From: UBA11540 sp045531755
GTDB taxonomy: Bacteria > Bacillota > Clostridia > Oscillospirales > Ruminococcaceae
Direction: 5' to 3'
Assembly: GCA_045531755.1 (NCBI GenBank)
Contig: JAZSEP010000039.1
Coordinates: 1-30,353, forward strand
DNA length: 30,353 nt
Below are positions 1 through 8,012 of the stretch, one piece after another. The stretch's first letter is position 1. Each line of letters begins with the position of its first letter. The notes beneath the pieces were generated by a model, which saw nothing but the letters and a program-made list of their open reading frames with translations, was not told the DNA's origin and did not search any database. The position numbers and the translations under genes were made by a program.

Positions 1-48
1 ATGATTGTTGTTACTTTCAAAGATATATTTATGCTTTTTGTACGGTGA
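1..48 (+). CDS. rseP: C-terminal end of RseP-like site-2 zinc metalloprotease (partial)
   Basis: Only the last 15 codons are visible, reading MIVVTFKDIFMLFVR and ending in TGA at 46-48. The rest lies left of the window. The pattern of hydrophobic residues, then V-T-F-x-D-I, then hydrophobics resembles the last membrane helix and tail of RseP/RasP intramembrane proteases, which end in FVTWND or FVTFND. The stop is 4 bases before ispG, and dxr-rseP-ispG is a common clostridial order. The protease cleaves anti-sigma factors and remnant signal peptides in the membrane. The call rests on a short tail plus gene order, so it is likely but not proven. Confidence 0.6.
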   Translation: MIVVTFKDIFMLFVR

Positions 49-52
49 TGGA

Positions 53-1096
53 ATGAAAAGAACACGTGAAGTTAAAATCGGTAATATTTGCATTGGCGCA
101 GGCAACTCCGTTGCTATACAGTCAATGCTTAATACGGATCCTCACAACCACGAGGCTTGTGTAAAGCAAGCTCAATCTCTGGAAAGAGCAGGTTGCGAGA
201 TAGTCAGAACCGCAGTTCCTGATATGGAGGCTGTAGGGGTAATTTCTGCCCTTAAAAATGCCATCAGTATTCCGGTTGTAGCTGACATTCATTTTGACTA
301 TAGAATAGCCCTTGCTTGTGTCGATGCGGGGGTTGATAAGGTTCGCATAAATCCCGGTAACATAGGATCAGATGAAAGAGTAAAAGCAGTCGTAGACGCT
401 TGCAAGGCCAAGAAAATACCGATAAGAATTGGTGTGAATTCTGGTTCTCTTGAAAAGCATATTCTTGCAAAATACGGTTCTCCAACACCTGAGGCACTTG
501 TCGAAAGCGCCTTGTATCATATAAAGCTGCTCGAAAGATTTGATTTTAACGATATCGTGGTTTCCATCAAATCCTCCGACGTCCTTCGCACCGTACAGGC
601 GTATAGGATTATTAGCGATAGATGTGAATATCCTCTGCACATCGGTGTCACTGAGGCAGGAACTTACAATATGGGCATTGTAAAATCCTCTGTCGGTTTG
701 GGTGCACTTCTTGTTGACGGTATAGGCGACACAATGCGCGTTTCCTTGACCGCCGACCCCGTCGAAGAGATATATGCAGCAAAACGTATTCTGAAATCAC
801 TGGGACTTGGAAAGCCGTCTGTCAACATCGTTTCTTGCCCAACCTGCGGAAGAACAAAGATAAACCTGATAGACCTTGCAAACAAGGTAGAGAGAAGTCT
901 TGAAGACTGCAACAAAGATATAACCGTTGCTGTAATGGGCTGTGTCGTAAACGGCCCCGGCGAAGCCAAAGAGGCTGATATCGGTGTAGCAGGCGGAGAC
1001 GGATGCGGACTGATATTCAAAAAGGGTGAAATTTTGCGCAAGGTTAACGAAAACGAAATTCTACCGGCGCTGTTAGAAGAGATAGAAAAACTGTAA
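53..1096 (+). CDS. ispG: 4-hydroxy-3-methylbut-2-enyl diphosphate synthase (IspG/GcpE)
   Basis: This 347-residue enzyme catalyses the penultimate step of the MEP isoprenoid pathway, reducing methylerythritol cyclodiphosphate to HMBPP with a [4Fe-4S] cluster. The N-terminal TIM-barrel part starts MKRTREVKIG and holds the family stretch VAIQSMLNTDP. The C-terminal cluster domain carries SCPTCGR (Cys262, Cys265) and MGCVVNGPGEAKEADIG (Cys297, Glu304). This matches the C-x2-C, C and E spacing of the E. coli enzyme (270, 273, 305, 312). I chose ATG at 53 because GGTGATGG lies just upstream. The open frame extends to a TTG at 5, but that would overlap the preceding gene and adds non-conserved residues. 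It lies 4 bases after the rseP stop and 16 bases before polC, so it is probably part of one operon. Length is normal for the family. Confidence 0.97.
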   Translation: MKRTREVKIGNICIGAGNSVAIQSMLNTDPHNHEACVKQAQSLERAGCEIVRTAVPDMEAVGVISALKNAISIPVVADIHFDYRIALACVDAGVDKVRINPGNIGSDERVKAVVDACKAKKIPIRIGVNSGSLEKHILAKYGSPTPEALVESALYHIKLLERFDFNDIVVSIKSSDVLRTVQAYRIISDRCEYPLHIGVTEAGTYNMGIVKSSVGLGALLVDGIGDTMRVSLTADPVEEIYAAKRILKSLGLGKPSVNIVSCPTCGRTKINLIDLANKVERSLEDCNKDITVAVMGCVVNGPGEAKEADIGVAGGDGCGLIFKKGEILRKVNENEILPALLEEIEKL

Positions 1097-1112
1097 TGCT
1101 TGGAGATTAGGA

Positions 1113-4100
1113 ATGTCAAACAGTAATTTTAAAAGCTTTCTTGCCGATTACATACAAGACGAGGTTATAAATTCTGTTCCTGACGGATTTATAACGGGGA
1201 TTAAGTTGTACAGAGAAACTAACTCTGCAGTTTTGTCCGTTTCTTTTGACGGCTATGCGGAGTTTAGTGCGTTGTGCAAAATTGAATCTCTTGTCGCTGA
1301 TAGGCTTGAACTCAACAGCTTCACAATCGAACCGTCGTTTTCACCTGAAATCTTTACGTCTGACTTGATGCCCTCAATAATTGATGAACTAAAGCGTAGT
1401 TGTTCGGTTGTAAACGGATTTCTTGACGGCGCGGGATATGACTTTGCAAACAATAAGCTTCGCATCTACCTAAAGCGAGGTGGATTTGAAATTCTTAATC
1501 ATTCTAATTTCAAATCAACCTTATCTCGTTTGTTGAATGCAAGATTTTCAATAAATCCCGAGATTGAATTTGACGGAGTACTCACAGTAGAGGAAAAGTC
1601 TGATGTTTTTGAGGGAATTATGGCAAAAGCTCCTAAGGACGAGCCTGCTGTTAAAAAGACTGAAACTTCATCTACTCCCACAAAAAACGTGGTGCCTGAA
1701 CCTATCAAGACCTCTGTGGCGTTTGACACAAAGGACACACCGATTGATCCCGAGAGTATGGTCATCGTTATGGGAAAACCCATAAAGGACAAGCCGGTTG
1801 CGCTCATAAACATAACTGATGAGGTTAAAAGCGTTGTCGTTTGGGGCGATATATTTTCTTTTGACACTCACGATACGCGTGACGGAACAAAAACGATATT
1901 TAGTATAAACTTTACTGACTACACAAGCTCAAATACTCTGAAGATTATTTCCGAAAAATCAAAGGCAGACGTATATAATCAGCTTTCTGTGGGTAAAACA
2001 ATAGTCGTCAGAGGAGAGGTGCGTTATGATACGTATGATAAGTGCCTTAACATAAAGCCCTACGACATTGCTTTTGTTAACAAAATACCGAGAAAAGACC
2101 TCTCTGAAGAAAAGAGGGTAGAGCTTCACGCGCACACAAAGATGTCTGCTATGGATGCCGTCGTCACCGCTAAGGATTTGGTAAAACAGGCGCATAAATG
2201 GGGACACAAAGCTATTGCGATAACCGACCACGGAAATCTTCAGGCATATCCTGAGGCGGCTGCAGCTGCTGCAGATATCCGTAAAAACGGCGATGACTTC
2301 AAACTGTTGTTTGGAGTAGAGGCGTATTATGTGAATGATATGGTTCCGGTTGTATACGGACGAAAAAACGTTGATTTCAGCGATGAAATTGTCGTTTTCG
2401 ATATTGAAACAACGGGACTTGATGCTAATAACGAGCGTATTACAGAGATAGGTGCCGTAAAGATTAAAAACTTGACAGTTATCGACACTTTTAACACTTT
2501 TGTTAACCCACAAAAACCAATATCTCAGCATATAACCGACCTTACCGGTATAACCGACGACATGGTTAGCGGTGCACCCTTGATAGATGACGCTTTGGAG
2601 CGCTTTAATGCCTTTTGCAACGGAGCTGTTCTTATAGCTCATAACGCACAGTTTGACACAGGATTTATGCAGGCTGCGGCAACAAGATGTGGAAAGTCTT
2701 TTGACTTTACATACATTGACACTCTTCCTCTTGCGCGTTCTCTCTACCCGCAGATAAAAAAGCATACTCTTGATGCTCTTGTAAAGCACTTGAAGCTCGA
2801 TTCGTTCAACCATCACAGAGCAAGCGATGACGCAAAAGCTTTGGCAGGCGTTTTTGTTAAGATGGTAGAGGAGCTTGAAAAGGAACGCGACGTTCACGAC
2901 GTACAAAGCATAAACACATCTCTCACAGGTGGAAGCTTTAAAAAGCAGAGACCCTATCATATGATAATGCTTGTAAAAAATCAGACGGGTCTTAAAAATC
3001 TTTACAAGTTAGTATCTAAAGCGCACACCGAAAACTTCTATAAAAAGCCTCTTACTGTAATGAGTGAGCTTGTAAAACACCGCGAAGGACTCATTTTGGG
3101 TAGCGCTTGCGAGCAGGGCGAGCTCTATCGCGCAGTAATGGAGGGCAAGAACTGGGAAACCTTGTGCGATATTGCATCCTTCTACGATTTTCTTGAAATT
3201 CAACCTCTTGGCAACAACGAGTTTATGTTGAGAGAAAATCTGGTCAGTGATATTGAGGTTCTGAAAGAGTACAATCGAACCATCGTAAAGCTTGGTGAAG
3301 AACTGAATATTCCTGTCGTGGCTACGGGTGATGTGCATTTTCTAAATCCCAATGACGCTATATACCGTGAAATACTTCAAGCCGGACAGGGCTATAAGGA
3401 TGCAGGAATGCAGGCACCTCTCTACTTTAAAACCACAGACGAGATGCTTGAGGAATTTTCATATCTCGGTGCAGAAAAAGCACGCGAGATTGTAATAACC
3501 AATCCTAATGCTATCGCTGATTCTATCGAGGTAATCAAGCCTATTCCCGATGGAACGTACACGCCTACTATTGAAGGCGCGGAGGAAGACTTGCAGCGCA
3601 TAACCTGGGCAAAGGCGCACGAGATTTATGGTGACCCGTTGCCCGAAATCGTACACGACCGACTTGAAAGAGAGCTTACGTCAATCATAAAGCACGGATT
3701 TGCTGTGCTCTATATAATTGCGCAAAAACTCGTTTGGGACAGCGTTGAGCACGGCTACCTTGTAGGCTCCCGTGGTTCTGTCGGTTCGTCCTTCGTAGCT
3801 ATAATGGCAGGAATTTCTGAGGTTAATCCTCTGAAGCCTCATTATGTATGTCCTAAATGCAAAAAGAGCGAATTTATTACAGACGGAAGTGTCGGCTCGG
3901 GCTTTGACCTTCCGCCAAAGAACTGCCCTGACTGTGGCACTGAGTATACCCGTGATGGACACGATATACCTTTCGAAACCTTCCTCGGCTTTAACGGTGA
4001 TAAAGCGCCTGATATCGACCTCAACTTTTCGGGTGAGTATCAGATGAATGCTCACAAGTATACCGAAGAACTGTTCGGCTCTACCCATGTGTTTAAAGCA

Positions 4101-5441
4101 GGCACTATATCTACCGTTGCGGAAAAAACCGCGTTTGGATTTGTAGCAAAGTATCTTGAGGAAACAGGAAAAACCGTTCACAAGGCTGAGGAAATGCGTC
4201 TTGCGAAAGGCTGTACCGACGTAAAGAGAACAACGGGTCAGCACCCGGGCGGAATGGTTGTTGTTCCTCGTGAATACGAAGTATACGACTTTACGCCCGT
4301 TCAGCACCCTGCTGATAGTGATGAGGCAGGAGTTGTAACTACTCACTTTGACTTCCATTCGTTGCACGATACAATCCTTAAACTCGATATACTCGGACAC
4401 GATGTTCCTACACTCTATAAGCATATCGAAGACCTGACAGGCATTCCCGTTCTCAGCGTTCCTATGAGTGATCCTGCGGTAATCAGTCTGTTCACCTCTC
4501 CGAAGGAGCTCGGTGTAACCGAGGAGGAAATAGACTGCGAAACAGGAACCCTCACACTTCCCGAGATGGGAACACCTTTCGTGCGACAGATGCTTATGGA
4601 TTCACAGCCCAAGAAGTTTTCGGATTTACTGCAGATTTCGGGCCTTTCACACGGTACTGACGTATGGCTTAATAATGCACAGGACCTTATAAAGAACGGA
4701 ACCTGTACCATTTCCGACGTTATCGGAACCCGTGACAGTATTATGACGACCCTTATTTATAAAGGTCTGGATCCTTCAATGGCGTTCAAAATAATGGAGA
4801 TAACCCGTAAGGGTAAAGCTTCAAAAATGCTCACAGAAGAGCATTATCAGGCTATGAGGGACAATAACGTAGAAGAGTGGTACATAAACAGTTGCCTTAA
4901 GATTAAATATATGTTCCCGAAGGCTCACGCGGCTGCATACGTTATTGCCGCAATCCGACTTGGTTGGTACAAGGTTCACAGACCCCTCGAGTATTACGCG
5001 GCATACCTTACTGTACGCGGAGAGGACTTTGATGCCGAAAGCGCTGTAAAAGGAATTGGAGCGGTAAGACAGAAGATGTATGAGCTCAAGGCGAAAGGCA
5101 ATGAACGCTCTAAGAAAGAGTCGGATCAATACAACATTCTGCAGATAGTCAATGAGATTATGTCGCGCAAAATCGAGTTTTTACCCGTTGATCTCTATCG
5201 TTCTCACGCAACCAAGTATACAATCGAGGACGGAAAGATTCGTTTGCCGTTCACCTCGCTCAAGGGTCTTGGAGAGTCGGCGGCAATAAGTCTTCAAGAG
5301 GCAGGAAAAGAGGAAGAGGAGTATATCTCCGTAGACGACGTCGCAACACGCGCTGGTGTTTCTAAATCTGTCATCGAGATTCTTCGCTCCGCAAACGTTT
5401 TTGCAAACCTTCCCGATACGAGTCAAATGACGTTCTTTTGA
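1113..5441 (+). CDS. polC: DNA polymerase III alpha subunit, PolC type
   Basis: This is the replicative polymerase with built-in proofreading found in low-GC Gram-positives, 1442 residues (usual size about 1430-1450). In order it has an N-terminal domain, an OB fold near residues 215-325 and a PHP domain starting at ELHAHTK (His339, His341) with AITDHGN (His373). A DEDDh 3'-5' exonuclease is inserted into the PHP domain (FDIETTG, Asp430 and Glu432). Next come the polymerase palm with VGSRGSVGSSF near 886-896, a zinc module CPKC...CPDC (Cys913, 916, 938, 941) and the catalytic APDIDLNFSG with Asp967 and Asp969. HPGGMVV and a C-terminal helix-hairpin-helix region follow. All key residues are present. 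The start ATG follows GGAG at 1104-1107. It sits between ispG and pyrR with short gaps, so it is probably cotranscribed with them. Confidence 0.98.
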   Translation: MSNSNFKSFLADYIQDEVINSVPDGFITGIKLYRETNSAVLSVSFDGYAEFSALCKIESLVADRLELNSFTIEPSFSPEIFTSDLMPSIIDELKRSCSVVNGFLDGAGYDFANNKLRIYLKRGGFEILNHSNFKSTLSRLLNARFSINPEIEFDGVLTVEEKSDVFEGIMAKAPKDEPAVKKTETSSTPTKNVVPEPIKTSVAFDTKDTPIDPESMVIVMGKPIKDKPVALINITDEVKSVVVWGDIFSFDTHDTRDGTKTIFSINFTDYTSSNTLKIISEKSKADVYNQLSVGKTIVVRGEVRYDTYDKCLNIKPYDIAFVNKIPRKDLSEEKRVELHAHTKMSAMDAVVTAKDLVKQAHKWGHKAIAITDHGNLQAYPEAAAAAADIRKNGDDFKLLFGVEAYYVNDMVPVVYGRKNVDFSDEIVVFDIETTGLDANNERITEIGAVKIKNLTVIDTFNTFVNPQKPISQHITDLTGITDDMVSGAPLIDDALERFNAFCNGAVLIAHNAQFDTGFMQAAATRCGKSFDFTYIDTLPLARSLYPQIKKHTLDALVKHLKLDSFNHHRASDDAKALAGVFVKMVEELEKERDVHDVQSINTSLTGGSFKKQRPYHMIMLVKNQTGLKNLYKLVSKAHTENFYKKPLTVMSELVKHREGLILGSACEQGELYRAVMEGKNWETLCDIASFYDFLEIQPLGNNEFMLRENLVSDIEVLKEYNRTIVKLGEELNIPVVATGDVHFLNPNDAIYREILQAGQGYKDAGMQAPLYFKTTDEMLEEFSYLGAEKAREIVITNPNAIADSIEVIKPIPDGTYTPTIEGAEEDLQRITWAKAHEIYGDPLPEIVHDRLERELTSIIKHGFAVLYIIAQKLVWDSVEHGYLVGSRGSVGSSFVAIMAGISEVNPLKPHYVCPKCKKSEFITDGSVGSGFDLPPKNCPDCGTEYTRDGHDIPFETFLGFNGDKAPDIDLNFSGEYQMNAHKYTEELFGSTHVFKAGTISTVAEKTAFGFVAKYLEETGKTVHKAEEMRLAKGCTDVKRTTGQHPGGMVVVPREYEVYDFTPVQHPADSDEAGVVTTHFDFHSLHDTILKLDILGHDVPTLYKHIEDLTGIPVLSVPMSDPAVISLFTSPKELGVTEEEIDCETGTLTLPEMGTPFVRQMLMDSQPKKFSDLLQISGLSHGTDVWLNNAQDLIKNGTCTISDVIGTRDSIMTTLIYKGLDPSMAFKIMEITRKGKASKMLTEEHYQAMRDNNVEEWYINSCLKIKYMFPKAHAAAYVIAAIRLGWYKVHRPLEYYAAYLTVRGEDFDAESAVKGIGAVRQKMYELKAKGNERSKKESDQYNILQIVNEIMSRKIEFLPVDLYRSHATKYTIEDGKIRLPFTSLKGLGESAAISLQEAGKEEEEYISVDDVATRAGVSKSVIEILRSANVFANLPDTSQMTFF

Positions 5442-5455
5442 TTGGAGGAAACCCT

Positions 5456-5983
5456 ATGAGAGAAAAGGCTGAAATACTTGATTTAAAGGCGGCTGCAAGA
5501 GCAATCGCAAGAATTTCCTATGAAATCCTTGAAAAGAATAAAGGCATTGAAAACCTGTGCATAATCGGTATCCTGTCAAAAGGCGCATATATTGCTGAAT
5601 CGCTCGCGAGAAAGATAAAGGAAGTTGAGGGAAAGGATATCGAAGTGGGTATGCTTGATATCAGCTCTTTCCGCGATGATAAGAAGGCAATTATAACAGA
5701 GGATAGGACAAGCATTCCTTTTGACGTAACCGACAAAAAAATCGTACTCGTTGACGACGTTGTTTACACCGGCAGAAGCACAAGAGCCGCAATAGATGCG
5801 ATTATGAAGCGCGGACGCCCGTGCAACATACAGCTCGCTGTCCTCATTGACAGAGGACACAGAGAGCTTCCGATAAGAGCTGACTACGTGGGCAAGAATC
5901 TTCCAACGTCAAGGGATGAAATTGTTCGTGTATGTATTGACGAAAACGGACTCGTAGAACGGGTTATTATTTGCGGAGAATAG
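5456..5983 (+). CDS. pyrR: Bifunctional pyr operon regulator / uracil phosphoribosyltransferase PyrR
   Basis: PyrR binds pyr mRNA in the presence of UMP or UTP to cause attenuation, and has uracil phosphoribosyltransferase activity. The protein has 175 residues (B. subtilis PyrR has 181). The PRPP loop IVLVDDVVYTGRSTRAAID has Asp100 and Asp101. The C-terminal stretch QLAVLIDRGHRELPIRADYV is nearly identical to known PyrR and separates it from other type I phosphoribosyltransferases. Start ATG at 5456 follows GGAGG at 5443-5447. An in-frame TTG at 5438 overlaps the polC stop and is unlikely. No pyrimidine genes or obvious PyrR-binding leader lie in the window, so it probably acts in trans here. 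It is 14 bases after polC and 9 bases before ruvX. Confidence 0.95.
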   Translation: MREKAEILDLKAAARAIARISYEILEKNKGIENLCIIGILSKGAYIAESLARKIKEVEGKDIEVGMLDISSFRDDKKAIITEDRTSIPFDVTDKKIVLVDDVVYTGRSTRAAIDAIMKRGRPCNIQLAVLIDRGHRELPIRADYVGKNLPTSRDEIVRVCIDENGLVERVIICGE

Positions 5984-5992
5984 GGTGAGAAT

Positions 5993-6412
5993 ATGAAAAT
6001 AATGGCTGTAGATTTGGGCGATGCCAGAACAGGTCTTGCGGTGTGCGACCGCACTGAATTTCTTGCTTCTCCCGTCGGTGTAATTCACGATACAAACATA
6101 GAAAGTGTTACACAAAAGGTTGCAATTGCCGTTAGGGAATATGATGTTTCCGAGGTTATAGTCGGACATCCCATAAATATGAACGGAACCCTCGGACCAA
6201 GGGCTGAGCTTTGTGAGAACTTTGCAAACAACCTTGCAAGCCTTGTTGACGTGCCTGTCAAGCTTTGGGACGAAAGATGTACAACCGTTACTGCGCACAA
6301 CATCCTGAATATGACCGATACAAGAGGAAAGAAGCGGAAGAATACCGTCGATGCAGTAGCGGCTACAGTTATCCTCGAAAGCTACCTTGAATATCGAAAA
6401 AACCACCGTTAA
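5993..6412 (+). CDS. ruvX: Putative pre-16S rRNA nuclease / Holliday junction resolvase-like RuvX (YqgF)
   Basis: This 139-residue RNase H-fold protein belongs to the YqgF family, implicated in 16S rRNA 5'-end maturation and formerly annotated as a Holliday junction resolvase. It opens with MAVDLGDARTGLAVCD, which carries the first catalytic Asp (residue 7 counting from MKIMAVD). VGHPINMNGTLGPRAE and the conserved WDERCTT follow. The C-terminal KRKNTVDAVAATVILESYL holds the last catalytic Asp. Length is typical. The ATG at 5993 follows GGGTGAG. Spacing from pyrR is 9 bases, so it is probably in the same operon. Which biochemical activity it has cannot be told from sequence. Confidence 0.92.
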   Translation: MKIMAVDLGDARTGLAVCDRTEFLASPVGVIHDTNIESVTQKVAIAVREYDVSEVIVGHPINMNGTLGPRAELCENFANNLASLVDVPVKLWDERCTTVTAHNILNMTDTRGKKRKNTVDAVAATVILESYLEYRKNHR

Positions 6413-6425
6413 GGAAATGAATACG

Positions 6426-6881
6426 ATGGCAAGAGAAGAATTGTGTGTACTGACTAATATGTGTATGATCCAAGACGGAAACAAGATTCTTGTGCAGGAC
6501 AGAATGGACCCCGAGTGGCCGGGTATAACCTTTCCCGGAGGTCACGTTGAACCAAAGGAGTCGTTTGTCGATTCTGTTATTCGCGAGGTAAAGGAAGAAA
6601 CCGGTCTTGATATAACGGACGTTCGTCTGTGCGGAATAAAACAATGGACACAGCAGGACGGAAAATACAGATATATTGTTTTATTTTTCAAAACCGATAA
6701 ATTTACCGGAACATTACAATCCTCTTCAGAGGGCAGGGTTTTCTGGATAGATAGGAACGAGATAAAGAACTTTATACTTGCAGACGGCTTTGAAACAATG
6801 TACGACGTCTTTTTGTCAGACGAGCTTTCGGAAAACTATCATTGGTTTGACGGAATTGCTTGGAATCAAGAGAATAAATAG
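6426..6881 (+). CDS. Nudix hydrolase (MutT/8-oxo-dGTP diphosphatase-like)
   Basis: This 151-residue protein has a complete Nudix box at residues 39-61: GHVEPKE, seven residues, then REVKEETGL, the magnesium-binding motif that hydrolyses nucleoside diphosphate-X bonds. The substrate is not determined by the motif. The aromatic and acidic context (VFWIDRNEI) resembles 8-oxo-dGTP diphosphatase relatives of about 150 residues. I favour ATG 6426 because AAGGA at 6411-6415 lies 10 bases upstream. ATG 6417 is too close to that site, and an in-frame TTG at 6387 would overlap ruvX. It is the last gene of the rseP-to-Nudix operon. Its stop at 6879-6881 lies just before a hairpin terminator, and its last 16 bases overlap the convergent spoIID frame. 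Confidence 0.9.
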   Translation: MAREELCVLTNMCMIQDGNKILVQDRMDPEWPGITFPGGHVEPKESFVDSVIREVKEETGLDITDVRLCGIKQWTQQDGKYRYIVLFFKTDKFTGTLQSSSEGRVFWIDRNEIKNFILADGFETMYDVFLSDELSENYHWFDGIAWNQENK

Positions 6882-7831
6882 TAAAAAACACCGCAGGAAT
6901 ATCCTGCGGTGTTTTTATAAATTTCAATACCTGAGTAGTAATGCTTGAGAATGTCAACGTAATTACTTCCTTGTCGCGCCATAAAATCCGCTCCATACTG
7001 ACTCATCCCTACATAGTGTCCGTTTCCGTAACATATCACAGTCAGCGTTTCACCATCGCACGCAATGTCAAAGTTTGCGCTGCAAAGCCCAAATAGCGCG
7101 CGAAAATCCTGACCCGTCATTGTAAGGCTTCCTACAGTACAACAAGTGACAGTTCCGCTTTCGGTGCGGTTGTTTACTGCAAAACAGTTTATTACATCGT
7201 CAGGCAAGTCGATTTTGTACTCCTCTTTGATGATATTACGCACATCTGGAATGTCAAATTTGTATGATGTTTTAGCATTCGGATTCAAAAGGTCGCCTGC
7301 GCTTTTTACAGGTTTCAGATAATCAGCTTCTTGTCCCCATACGATATATGAGTCTTCAGTAACACCGTTTGATGATGTGAAATAGGGGAGAAGAACTACA
7401 TTTTGATTATAAACAGCGATCTTTCCATATACCGAGTTTACAGCCTTTTCTGCCTTTGAAAGCAGTTCTTCATAGTTTTTCTCATACTTTCTTTTTGCCG
7501 ATTCCTTGTCTATGTAGAGGATTTCTCGGGAAATATCAATCTCAAAATCGTAATCCTTGTCGCTTTTTTCTTTTTCGAAAATAGCATTAGTGTAGGCAAC
7601 AACAGTCTGTGCTTTCAAAACCTCGATGTTGTAGTTCATATCAATCTCTGCGAACAAGGCACCTATAAGATACTCCTTTGCAGTTACGGTCAGAGTCTTT
7701 TGTGTTGAAGCATCGAGCATTGTGAAGGTGTCTGTATTGCTGTTTGAAAATACTGTTTTAATGATTGGCCCTAAGGGCAACAATGCCACCGAAATAATTA
7801 TAATAGTAAATCTAAATAATAACTGTTTCAC
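6866..7831 (-). CDS. spoIID: Stage II sporulation protein D (SpoIID), membrane-anchored lytic transglycosylase
   Basis: SpoIID cuts peptidoglycan stripped of stem peptides during engulfment of the forespore, working with SpoIIP and SpoIIM. The 321-residue protein has an N-terminal membrane anchor (residues 5-27). LIGALFAEIDMNYNIEVLKAQ carries the likely catalytic Glu62. The stretch TSSNGVTEDSYIVWG and the C-terminal GHYVGMSQYGADFMA (His272) are family hallmarks. The usual GHGVGMSQYGA has Tyr in place of the second Gly. The start is GTG at 7831, preceded on the minus strand by AAGGAG with good spacing. The normal family end is near HYYSGIEIYK. The last 15 residues (NTAGYSCGVFYYLFS) are encoded by the terminator hairpin and the overlap with the Nudix gene. 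No convincing sigma-E promoter was found upstream. Confidence 0.92.
   Translation of the reverse strand: MKQLLFRFTIIIISVALLPLGPIIKTVFSNSNTDTFTMLDASTQKTLTVTAKEYLIGALFAEIDMNYNIEVLKAQTVVAYTNAIFEKEKSDKDYDFEIDISREILYIDKESAKRKYEKNYEELLSKAEKAVNSVYGKIAVYNQNVVLLPYFTSSNGVTEDSYIVWGQEADYLKPVKSAGDLLNPNAKTSYKFDIPDVRNIIKEEYKIDLPDDVINCFAVNNRTESGTVTCCTVGSLTMTGQDFRALFGLCSANFDIACDGETLTVICYGNGHYVGMSQYGADFMARQGSNYVDILKHYYSGIEIYKNTAGYSCGVFYYLFS
6883..6916. terminator. Bidirectional intrinsic terminator shared by the Nudix gene and spoIID
   Basis: The arms ACACCGCAGGA (6888-6898) and TCCTGCGGTGT (6902-6912) are perfect 11-base complements around a 3-base loop. A T run follows on the plus strand (6912-6916) and an A run precedes at 6883-6888, giving six U on the minus strand. 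The Nudix stop is before it. On the minus strand the spoIID reading frame runs straight through it. Confidence 0.9.
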
Positions 7832-7948
7832 TTTGCACTCCTTTTGAAACTTTTTTCTTCGATAATTTCATTTTTTGTCAAAACGCCCCTGTTTTTCTCG
7901 AAAAAACACATTTTTTTAAATAATTATCCTTCTGTTCCTTCAAAAGCC

Positions 7949-7978
7949 TTGACAAACAAGAGGAAAATTATGTATAAT
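7949..7978 (+). promoter_or_regulatory. Sigma-A-type promoter of citrate synthase
   Basis: TTGACA at 7949-7954 and TATAAT at 7973-7978 are both perfect consensus with an 18-base spacer. The predicted transcript starts near 7985, which rules out a start codon at 7977 and supports ATG 8013. The stretch 7832-7948 holds only A and T tracts that I could not assign. Confidence 0.85.
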
Positions 7979-8012
7979 GTTTTCATTGTTTATATTAAAT
8001 GGGGTGGAACAA

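Noticed and set aside
1959..2960. A 333-codon open frame on the minus strand opposite polC
   Set aside because: It lies wholly within the conserved OB, PHP and exonuclease region of polC, has no ribosome site, and its Cys-, Ser- and Tyr-rich composition is typical of an antisense shadow frame.
3681..4424. A 247-codon open frame on the minus strand opposite polC
   Set aside because: It overlaps the polymerase catalytic region, has no recognisable motif or ribosome site, and is explained by codon bias of polC.
7977..8012. Earlier start for citrate synthase
   Set aside because: The codon at 7977 overlaps the -10 box of a near-perfect promoter, and ATG 8013 has a ribosome site.
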